Source of the DNA: Welwitschia mirabilis
Taxonomy: Eukaryota; Gnetophyta; Gnetopsida; Welwitschiales
Direction: 5' to 3'
DNA: 40,229 nt
Assembly (NCBI GenBank): GCA_051453625.1
Contig: JBOZIK010000001.1
Location: 294,276,276 to 294,316,504 of the forward strand
Shown: one piece after another, positions 21,393 through 29,714 of the stretch
Position numbering within the stretch: the first letter of the stretch is position 1
Layout of the letters: every line of letters starts with the position of its first letter
The notes under the pieces: generated by a model
The model's database searches: none
Told to the model about the DNA's origin: nothing
The model's input: only the letters and a program-made list of their open reading frames with translations
Program-made: the position numbers and the translations under genes

Positions 21393-23887
21393 TACATATT
21401 TTTTGAGAAACATCAAACCTACATTATATTAAAACAAGAGTTAAAAGAAGATACAACATAGATTAAAAGCTATTTTTCTAAGCATGATAGAAATCCCTTT
21501 GGTAGTCAAAGCCCCAAACATCAACATCTAATTTTATCAAACCTAATTCTTAATTTCAATTAGAAATAGGCTTAAACTAGCATAACCCAAGGGCTTTACA
21601 ACAAAATGATATTCATCGGAGGCAAATTTGGGAGGAGGAATTTAAGCAAGAGGACTAACAACAATGGGATGGATTTCTTCTTCCACATCTTCTTCTTGCT
21701 ACTCCTCGTCTTCCACCTCGTCTTCTTATTACTGCTTCTCAGTTTCCTCTAGTTGTCTTGCATCATCATTACACCAAGGAGGCACGAGAAGGCTGTCCTC
21801 TTCATCACTTTGGCTATATTTTGGTGGATCCCATAGTAGTAGATTTTAGCTAGGCCCCCTTAGAATATCTTGCTAGCTTAAAATTCCAGCATCCATCTGC
21901 ATTTTCATTTCATAAAAAAGCCAAATCAAGCTTTTATGTCTTACTTAGCAACTTTAGAGAGAGTAATGAAGAGAATTAGAAATAAAGTAAAGGAGATCTA
22001 TCTAAAATTTCCCCATCATTGTAGCTAAAAAGTGAAAGTGGAGCTCATTGATTTTGTTAAAGTGGCATTTCAGAGTGAAATATTTCATGATCAAAGAAAC
22101 TCAAGAATTAAAGGGTCTTGGAAGTCTTTTCATCTATAGCTTCCTCCTCTTTTACGTAAAGTTTTCCTTATCAATCTTTCAGACCATGAAATGATGGATG
22201 CTTTAGGGACAAACCTTTTGAGCTCAGTACCCTGAGGACTTTTGCAAATGACATCATTAATAGAAGGAATATTAATGTAAATGATAGTTTTGCTTATGTG
22301 GGTAGATCTACCATTCTAGTTTCTAAAGAACTGCTTAGAAAGATCAAGATGATGACCTTTAAGGCTTAGAACATAAGAGTCCCATCCTGTAGCTTGAAAG
22401 GCCTCCCACGTTTACTCATGATTCAATAGCAAATCATGCTTCACTGGCTTAGTCCTCAAAGCTTTCCCCATATATTCTGGTAGAGTAACGCTGTTGTAAG
22501 TGCTCTGGTGTGGTTCTGACACTCCATGTTTTTTTATAGACATGGATATGATCTAGTTATCTAATGTACTAAATAATTTTGAATTTCAACTTTGGCAGAG
22601 ATTTTTTTTCCTTCTGAAAATAATATTGCATCTATGTTTTCATAGAAGCTAAGCATCAATGATCATGAAGGCATTTTTTGTAAAAGAATTGCAAGTGTCA
22701 AGGCTAATAAGAAGCAGGAAAGATATATTCAGGGCTCTCTAAAGATGTTTTGCAATACAACATTGAATGAATATGTGATTCTGAGATTTATTATCTTCAT
22801 GAGACATAGGAAAATCTTAATCAACTCTTAAATTTCTTTAGATAAGCTTATTCGCTTTTGGAATACAACCCTTTAACATATATCACCAAAACATCTTAAT
22901 TTTCTTAGGAATGTTAAGCTTTCATAATTTCTTCCATCTATGATCATAATCAAATAGATTGTAATATACTTTTGAGATGCTTATTTTACCATTTTGTATA
23001 ACAAGACTTTGATTTTCAAAAACCTAAGGCCAAACCTCTCTTATGGAGTGAATCATGTGTCTCCAAAAAATGGAATGCATTTCTTTATCTTTATAGCCCT
23101 TTTTGAAGAATTTAACCCAAGGAATACTATTATCTGAATAAAATCTAAAGTGGTTCTTTACCGGGATGCATTTACTCATGGCTAGAGTTTTTTGATTCCA
23201 AGATCATCTACTTTATTCAAAATAACTATTTGCTCAAAGTTTATAAGATGCAACCTCTTCTGGGATTTACCACATCACTAAATGAAATCTCTAATAATAT
23301 TATCAATCAAGCTAGCAAACTTATTAGGTATAGGGAAGCAACTGTTAGGGTAAACGTTCATGTTTACTAGACAAAATTTAGCAAGGAGGATTTTCCTCAC
23401 ACTAAAGAGGAATTTGTTGTCCCATCTAATCAATCTAGCTACAATTTTCCTTACCAAGGAAGGCCATATATTATCAACATTATCATCAAAATCAAGAGGA
23501 AGCTCAAGATAAGCGTTAGCAAAATCTACTTGTGAACATTGAAAAAATTTCAAGATGTCTAACTTCCTTTTATGAGGAGTGCTAATAATGAGAAGCTTTG
23601 ATTTATGCCAATTGATTACAAGGCCTAAGGAGTTATGGAACTCATTCAGGATGTTATGACCTACCCAGGCCATAGGCCATAGGAAAGTTAGAGTCAATAC
23701 ATAAAAGAGTATTATTGGCAAACTAAAGAATAGGGTAAAAGGGGACTAATTCAATAACTGAGATTTGCCTTTAATAAAATAGTTTGGCTAAGAAACCCAT
23801 CACAAGAACAAAGATGCTAGGAGAGAGAGGATCACCTTAGCGGAGGTCACTGATTCCTTTGAAATAGCCGATAAACCTACATATTTT
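21393..23887 (-). mobile_element. LINE-D: 5'-truncated L1-type LINE
   Basis: Minus-strand element of about 2.5 kb (21403-23877), flanked by tacatatttt at 21393-21402 and 23878-23887. The 3' end adjoins a T-run on the plus strand (its poly(A)). The 5' end falls inside reverse transcriptase, a normal result of incomplete target-primed reverse transcription. Order: end of reverse transcriptase, a poorly preserved region, a globular domain related to the LINE-B accessory module (22130-22500), an acidic region (21690-21850) and the 3' UTR shared with LINE-C. Confidence 0.75.
21690..22520 (-). pseudogene. LINE-D accessory domain and acidic tail
   Basis: Reading the minus strand, a frame shows KALRTKPVKHDLL, W.AFQATGWDSYVLSLKGHH, LDLSKQFFRN, NGRSTH and PQGTEL. 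The spacing of GW, L.G, F.R.W/N.G and P..GE matches the LINE-B module position for position. Further on is a Glu/Asp-rich stretch (DEEDS, EDEVEDEE, EEDVEEEI), then SPLA and IPPPKFASDEY. No J-domain is visible here. Stops interrupt it. Its place between reverse transcriptase and the poly(A) end shows that the module belongs to more than one LINE copy. Confidence 0.5.
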
Positions 23888-23895
23888 AAGTTTCT
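23278..23895 (-). pseudogene. LINE-D reverse transcriptase C-terminal part
   Basis: Blocks include ISDLR-stop-GDPLSPSIFVLVMGFLAK (fingers/palm), FANNTLLC at the catalytic site (23711-23722, where FADD/YADD is expected), NSLGLVINWHKSKLLII, YLELPLDFDDN, IRWDNKFLFSVRKILLAKF and NVYPNSCFPIPNKFASLIDNI. This is the standard L1 reverse transcriptase from the palm onward. The two catalytic aspartates read as asparagines, both from G-to-A changes. A frameshift lies near the NN site. Confidence 0.8.
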
Positions 23896-24020
23896 TGTAA
23901 ATAAACTTAAATAATTTAAGTTTCTTAGTTTTAGAGTAGTGAAAGCTTACCCAACACACATGTATCTCTAGTTCTATGAACCCCTCTAGGTCTATGTACC
24001 CCACTTCCTATATTATTTTA
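23888..24020. repeat. Repeat related to the 19.7-kb SINE-like tail
   Basis: aatttaagtttcttagttttagagtagtg and the following caacacacatgtat..ctagttct align with 19789-19850. LINE-D inserted at its left edge. It lies about 300 bp upstream of the host gene. Confidence 0.45.
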
Positions 24021-24252
24021 GTGTCAAACCAATTGGATATATAAAAAGCATCTTATATTGCTCCTTTATTGCTAACGATTTCATCTTATTATGCTTGCTT
24101 TAAAATATGCAATCAAAGTTTGAGAAAAAAGCAACACCGCAAAATCAAAAACCTGAAAAAGCAAAATTGGTATTTGCTAGCAGAGGGCCTGCGAAGAATA
24201 TTGACGCCCACGGCGGGCGGACCAGACCTTCGTTCCTTTTACTTGGAATACA

Positions 24253-24260
24253 TATAAATA
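24253..24260 (+). promoter_or_regulatory. Probable TATA box of the IPUT1-like gene
   Basis: tataaata lies 84 bp before the ATG, in the first stretch of clearly higher GC content (24180-24340) after a long AT-rich region. Transcription would start near 24285 and give a 5' UTR of about 60 bp. Predicted from spacing only. Confidence 0.45.
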
Positions 24261-24343
24261 CGGTTGAGTGAAACGAATTCCCAGGTTTACAGGTTCTTGA
24301 TTCGAAGGCTTTCCAGTCTTGATTATAGATCGGTTTTTCCGGG

Positions 24344-24598
24344 ATGATGAGATATCGCGAAATTTGGTTTAGTGTATTTGTGGTGTGTTTTCTTTTTCGG
24401 TTAGGGCGCGGCGCTGAGATTCCTAGGGTTCCTCGGACTCAGCAGAGTTCCGAGGCTTACGCCACTTTGCTTTATGGAGACGAGTTTCTGCTCGGCGTTC
24501 GCGTTCTTGGAAAGTCACTTAGAGATACTGGAACAACCAAAGATCTGGTTGTTCTTGTCTCCGATGGGGTCTCTTCGTTTGCCGTCAGCCTGTTACAG
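24344..24598 (+). CDS. IPUT1: IPUT1-like GT8 glucuronosyltransferase, exon 1
   Basis: The protein transfers glucuronic acid from UDP-GlcA to inositol phosphorylceramide in the Golgi, the first glycosylation step of plant GIPC sphingolipids; the Arabidopsis form (PGSIP6/MOCA1) is needed for salt sensing. Exon 1 gives 85 codons: start MMRYRE, a hydrophobic signal or anchor segment (residues about 7-21), then the GT8 start AYATLLYGDEFLLGVRVLGK (residues 39-58) and TKDLVVLVSDGVS. It ends at ...SLLQ with donor cag|gtatca in phase 0. The first ATG is chosen because it is followed at once by a hydrophobic leader and preceded by a TATA box at a fitting distance. Exons 2-4 continue without a stop, giving 242 codons in the window. 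The family is about 530 residues, so the C-terminal half lies beyond the right edge. Confidence 0.92.
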
Positions 24599-26314
24599 GT
24601 ATCACTTTTTTTCCCCTCCAACTTTTTATGTAGAGATTTTTATCCATATCATTCGTTTCTCTCTCCACGTTGAAATAATTATGGAAAGATTCGTTTTTCA
24701 TTTTTGATTCCTTTCACGTAACTTACTGTAGTAGTAGATAAATGTTAAGCATAACAGTAGTGCAAACCTTTCATTTATTGACATCAGCTTTAACCTTTAT
24801 GGAAATTCAACACAATGTTTTTAACAATCACTTGTGTTGTCTGACGTGATTCTGAATGTTTTGTTTGGTAGTAAACTCATGTGTGGAAAAAGGGTTGAAC
24901 ACAGCCATAGTTTTCAAATTTGATTTGGTGTTTTAATTCCTGAAACTTTACTATACCCGAATAATTTATAATGGATAGCAACTTTTTTTTTTTCTTTTTT
25001 CTTTTTTCGTCCGGTTAGTGGTGAACAAACTGTGACTCGATTTTGTGTAGGCTGGAAAACAAGAGTTAGTTTACAATTTTCTACAATATATCATTTACTA
25101 AATAATATTGATAACTTTTATTAAAGAAGATGATTAATACGCATTTCATCTGGATATGTGAAAGTTATAAGCACAGAATCATAGTAAAAGAAAATCTAAA
25201 TTTGATCAACTAATATTGTTACTTTCATCAAATGAACTTAACGAAAATTCATTTGCTATAAGTATGCCACACCTTTCATAAGGGTGTAAGAAATAACGTT
25301 TAAATCAAGATGAGTTTGCATACATGGACTCAGAAGGGTTTTGAAATTTTTAGGTTGGTATCAAAAGGGTTATGAAAACCTTATATCTTCAAATGATATC
25401 CTTAATCCTAAGAATTATTTTGTATCTCATTTATTATAATAAATTTTAATTGTATACTCATTGAGATAAAAGATACCTTGTAGCCTGTAATAGGTATCCC
25501 TTCAATGCATCAAGGCTAATAAGAAAGTGTTCCTTTTGAGACAGTATTCTTCAACATAATGCAAAGAATATGTACAAGAGGTTTACAAGATGAAACAGGT
25601 CAGATTATAAAGGGGAAGCAAAAATATTCTTTAGGGTGAATAGAAAAACCATACAACAAAACTAGAATACATTGGATACTCTTGCTTGATGGACATAAAG
25701 GAGTGAGCTGGCCTACTATTATCAAATAAATTGCAAATGGAGTGTCATTCCTTATATTCCAGATACAATTCCTTCTCTGATGATGATATATAGATGGTAA
25801 TTGACAAGAATGAACTCCCACATTTGATTTCTCGCTATTTTACATACCACGTTTTTCAGTATGCGTTCTGTTTATTCTGTCCTTATCATGCAATGAACTA
25901 TCAACGTTTGGCTATAACCATTAAAAACAGTAAGAGGACTGTTACATGGAGGTAACTTTGCCACGTCCAAAATAGCACCCTCGAGCATACCGAAGATGAT
26001 AATTTTTATAAAAGACTAGTACATATCAGCAAATGGTTCAACAACTCAATATGAAATAGGTGTTACCAAACATGTCCATAAAAATAGTGAAAATACAAAT
26101 TCAGAAGTCTCAAAAATGCATATTAAAAGTGATTAATGGAGGTCACTACACCATAACAAGACGATGTTATGAAATCAAGTGAGAGTATCTAATGGTTATG
26201 CCTTGGAATTGTGATTAAGGACAGTGTTACAAGACTTGAAGTCACCACCTGACTTAGCTAGGGGACAAAACTTGTGACTTGGTTTGACTCAGGAGCCGGC
26301 TCGACATAGACATG
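24599..26314 (+). other. Intron 1, first part
   Basis: The intron (24599-32052, 7454 bp) begins gtatca. This part is AT-rich non-coding DNA with a T-rich run near 24985-25005. I see no mobile-element coding in it. Confidence 0.7.
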
Positions 26315-26420
26315 TGTTGGGCTCATTACCATCACACCAAAAGCCATGATTCAGGTGGAAACTGGAACCCTTTATATTTGCCCACTTGTCGGGCTGGGCA
26401 TGAGTAGTGCATACCCAACA
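26315..26420 (-). repeat. Short LTR-like repeat, 3' copy
   Basis: 106 bp with inverted ends (tgttggg...cccaaca). It shares with 29608-29714 the blocks gggctcattacc, aaaagccatg, aggtggaaactg, ctttatattt, ccacttgtcgg and gcatgag. In the element's own sense it contains caaatataaaggg, a TATA-like motif. It is very short for an LTR. Confidence 0.65.
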
Positions 26421-26520
26421 ATCTCCTCTTCAATCCACATGCAAAGTGCTCACACAAATTGGGAAGCCATTGGGAGACTCGAACCCAAGACCAACCAACA
26501 ACCATTGCTTTGATACCAAT
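26421..26520 (-). mobile_element. Second PBS and PPT pair beside the 3' repeat
   Basis: In minus sense, tggtatcaaagc (26518-26507) differs by one base from the initiator-Met tRNA primer site of copia elements and is preceded by ...caaca. Some 75 bp on, gaagaggaga (about 26431-26422) directly precedes the 26315-26420 repeat, like a polypurine tract. A PBS, a tiny internal part, a PPT and an LTR make the layout of a TRIM/SMART-type miniature element. The expected 5' LTR at 26521-26620 is not clearly similar, so this may be a recombinant. Confidence 0.4.
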
Positions 26521-26581
26521 TGTTGTAGCTCTAAACCCAAGCAAGCAACCAAAGAAAGAACTATCCTGATTGATGAATGCT

Positions 26582-26830
26582 TTATAACAGGAGAAAAGAT
26601 ATTTGTAAATCAATACCTAGCTTTTGGGTATAACCTTTCACTATCAACTTGGCCTTGTAGCCCTTCTTCCCATCAGCCTCATCTTTTATTTTAAAGATCC
26701 ATCCACTATGTAGAGCTTTGCGCCCCTTGGTTGAAGTAACCAACTCCCAAGTTTTATTTCCATAGCTGCCTTCCACTTGGGAGCAGCAGAATAAGATAAA
26801 GCCTCTTATACTGTTTTAGGCTCTTTACAA
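26582..26830 (-). pseudogene. Copia reverse transcriptase, N-terminal fragment
   Basis: Reads EALSYSAAPKWK, NKTWELV, KALHSGWIFKIKDEADGKK, YKAKLIVKGYTQKLGID, the start of copia reverse transcriptase, then ends at an unrelated sequence near 26620. The catalytic YVDD region and RNase H are absent. Confidence 0.85.
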
Positions 26831-26869
26831 TTAATATAAAGAACACAATGCAATGATGGGGAATACTTG

Positions 26870-28180
26870 TCTAGTGGACGTGTAGCTCTGGTTGAATGCC
26901 CTACCCAGTGTGGTGCAGGAAGAAGCATCCTCTTCCAGTTGCTCTTCCCCTTCATCTAAGCAAATTTCATCTTTTTCAGCTTGCTGATTTTGGCTTTCTA
27001 AAACATTTACTTCATGTATTTCTTCAGGAATTTTGTTAGCCTCTGTCTCAACATCTTTTGAAAAACTAATAGGCTCTTATGGGATGCCAGAATCAGAAGT
27101 CCCTTGGCTTCCATCTTGATGGCCATGGAACATTACTTGTTCTTTGAATTTAATATCACATGACTTGATAACTCGTTTTTCCTTAGGATACCACAGTTTA
27201 TAGCCAACAAAATCCTCACCATATCCAAGAAATATACACTGCCTGGCTCTGTCTTACAATTTTGCCATGCTTTCCTTTTGAATGTGCATGTAGGCCTCAC
27301 ATGCAAAAACTCTTAGATACTTGTAAGAAGCATTTTTACAGTCCAAAAAGTTTCTAGCACTTCATTGTTGAGAGAGGTCTCCTCACCAGATATGCAGCTA
27401 TTACCATAGCCTTTGCCTAGAAAACCTTGGACAAACCGGCAACTACAATCATTGATCTGGTACATTCTAACAATGTTCTCTTACATCTCTTAGCAACATT
27501 GTTCTCTTGTGGTGTATCTAGAGGAGTGTGAATGTGATGTATTCCCTTGTTGCTGCAATAATCACTAAAGATCTTGGAGGTATACCCTTCTCCATTGTCA
27601 ATCAACAGACATGTCAGCCTAAGACCTGTTTGAGTTTCAACCCTAGTAACAAAAGACTTAAAACACCAAATAATTCATTTTTGGACTTAAGAGGGTACAC
27701 CAAAACCTTCTTAATGTAATCACCAATAAAAGTAACAATACAAGCAAGCCACCAATAGAAGCAGGATTCATAGGCTTCCACACATCAGAATAAACCAATT
27801 CTAATTTGTTTTTCTTTCTTATATCCAAATCTCTATAGAAATTGACTCTTCTAGATTTACCAACAATACAATCTTTACAAAAATTAATAGAAGCTTGTGA
27901 AAACATAGGGATTAAGGAAAAAGATTGAAGCACCTTAAGACTGGAGTTGTCTATGTATCTCAGACGTTTGTGCCGAACATCTGCATCCTCTGAAGCTATG
28001 ACAGCTCCAACATCTTGCTCATCCACAGTAGCAATAGCCATTGTATACGCATCTACTTCTAAGGTATACATGTTGCCATCTTTCTTTCCTTGCAACACTA
28101 TTAAAATTCCCTTGATAATTTTCCAATGTCCTCCTCTGCTAGAGAAGCCCAAGCCGAGATCATCAAGCTATGTACTAGAA
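26870..28180 (-). pseudogene. Copia integrase
   Basis: Includes the pre-integrase zinc region (VRHKRL, FCKDCIVGK), the catalytic core start LELVYSDVWKPM, the second Asp in MIDNGEGYTS (27599-27597), HTPLDTPQENNVAKRCKRTLLE, and the C-terminal GYKLWYPKEKRVIKSCDI block. Integrase joins the cDNA into the host genome by a D-D-35-E site. Here the distance from the second Asp is exactly 35 intervening residues, but the third position is Lys (27491-27489, aag), so the site is destroyed. Frameshifts also split the core. Confidence 0.88.
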
Positions 28181-28286
28181 ATCAGTTTCTTCGTCACTTT
28201 CGGAACATGACAAATATTATTAATGGTAACCTTAGGCGATCTTGTTTGTTGCAAAACAATGCTGCCTACTTCAACAACGTTTAAGG

Positions 28287-29260
28287 TTATCCATTCGCAA
28301 CGTAAACAACTTCGAAAGAAATAGGACTATAAGTAGAGAAAACAAAATGATCTGGATAGATACGAAAAGAAGCACTCAAATCGAGAAGCCAAACGTCTTG
28401 AATAGAGCTCTCTGCCAAGAGACCACATGGTTCTGACACCAGAAAACTAACTACCTCATCTGCTTGATTAACCTCCAAGGAAGACTTTGCCAAATGATCC
28501 TATTCATGCCTCTCTTTTTGCTTTGCCTTCCATGCATAACAATCTTTCTTCGTGTGCCCTTTTTTCTTATAGAACTAGCATTTAATGTTTTTACTATGGG
28601 AAACTCCTTTGCTAGCATTTAATGTTTTTACTATGGGAAACTCCTTTGCTTTTACTTTTGCCTTTGCTTTGATCCTGTCTCTTGTTCTTGCCTATATTTT
28701 TAGCTACAAACACGCCTTCTAAAGATTGCGTTTCATTGAGTCTACCCTCAGAATCTTGAAGTGTAGACATAACCTACTCAAATGTCATCATAGTAATAAT
28801 CATGGATATGGTGATAGATGTCACTACTGTAAATTGAGCTTAGGGAAGAGCATCTAATAGAGTATAAGACTTAACCAAATTTGGAATTTTAATTTTATAC
28901 TTCTCCAGCTTTACCACATTACCCATCATCTCATCCAGATGATCTTGTAATGAAACCTCTAGCTGCTTCCTTGTCTTGAATACCTTTTGATAAATGTGAA
29001 ACGTGTTCAAACTAGACGGTGCATCAAACTTGTTCTTGAGGGTTTGTTAGAGATCATGGGGGATCCATATCCCGTTTAATTGACTGTAAGGTTTGGTTAT
29101 TTATGCTCGGATGTATGTAAGATAGGGCCGTCCTTTTCACCTTTTCCCATTCTTCGTCCTTTATGGATGCCGATTTCACAGGCTCCCGAGCTTCAAGGCA
29201 CTGCTTATGTGTCAAAGTGACTTTCATTAAAACACTCCATGTTCCAATTTCCGCCAGTAA
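28287..29260 (-). pseudogene. Copia gag and protease remnants
   Basis: Gag-like sequence runs from about 29250 (MEKLQTTNMLTG, NWNMECFN) to a CCHC knuckle at 28536-28580 reading C-stop-FYKKKGHTKKDCYAWK: a stop codon and loss of the second Cys. The protease active site, normally DSGAS in this family, reads DLSAS at 28368-28382. Gag packages RNA and protease processes the polyprotein; both are clearly dead. A 37-bp tandem duplication lies just upstream of the knuckle. Confidence 0.75.
28575..28648. repeat. 37-bp perfect tandem duplication in copia gag
   Basis: Two identical units, 28575-28611 and 28612-28648, start ctagcatttaatg. With no mismatch it is a recent duplication, or an assembly artefact, in an otherwise heavily decayed element. 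37 is not a multiple of three, so it also shifts the frame. Confidence 0.9.
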
Positions 29261-29593
29261 GCATATTTGTCGTTTGTAATTTCTCCATCACACTTCGCCT
29301 TAAAGAAACGTGTCTAATTGGTATGAACACAAAAGAATGCTGCAAAAGTGTTTGGAGGGATCCCAAATACTTGGCCCTTTCGCTTTGCTTTGCTTGCTTG
29401 CTTCGTTTAGCTTTGCTCGCTCTACTCGCTCCAATTGCTCCATAGCTGCAAGTAATTGCGACTTGTTTGCTTGTTCATTGCACTTGGTTGCTCGCTCCCT
29501 CGCTTTGTTCACAAGCTTCACTCGTAGAAGCTCTTCAAAATTCCTGCAAGTTTCCAACCTTCACTGTAACACCTTGAGGTAAACCCTAACCAG

Positions 29594-29605
29594 GCTCTAA
29601 TAGCA
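29594..29605 (-). promoter_or_regulatory. Primer-binding site of the copia element
   Basis: In minus sense tgctattagagc starts 2 bp after the LTR end (...cccaaca). It differs by two bases from the usual copia primer site tggtatcagagc, complementary to the initiator-Met tRNA. It confirms 29608-29714 as the 5' LTR. Confidence 0.75.
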
Positions 29606-29607
29606 GT

Positions 29608-29714
29608 TGTTGGGCTCATTACCAAACACTAAAAGCCATGTCTTAGGTGGAAACTGAAACACTTTATATTTATCCACTTGTCGGCCTAAGCATGAGGAGT
29701 GCATACCCACCAAC
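29608..29714 (-). repeat. Short LTR-like repeat, 5' copy
   Basis: Pairs with 26315-26420 (shared blocks listed there). Contains aaatataaag in minus sense as a likely TATA box. The outer end reads acccaccaac, slightly altered from cccaaca. Confidence 0.65.

Larger units (their letters stand above)
26315..29714 (-). mobile_element. Degenerate Ty1-copia retrotransposon in intron 1
   Basis: Minus-strand element in the copia order gag, protease, integrase, reverse transcriptase. It is bounded by two matching copies of about 106 bp, 29608-29714 (5') and 26315-26420 (3'), with TGTTGGG/CCCAACA-type ends. A primer-binding site follows the 5' copy. The coding part stops in early reverse transcriptase (about 26620); catalytic reverse transcriptase and RNase H are missing. 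Flanking 5-mers (acatg, gtggg) do not match, so no target-site duplication is seen. It lies antisense in intron 1 and must be spliced out with it. Confidence 0.75.

Noticed and set aside
24344-24673. Single-exon 109-codon protein
   Set aside because: The last 24 codons come from reading through the splice donor at 24599; exon 2 continues the GT8 domain instead.
29300-29582. Overlapping open frames on both strands with repeated gcttgctt/ctcgct motifs
   Set aside because: Low-complexity leader of the copia element; the compositional repeat keeps both strands open by chance.
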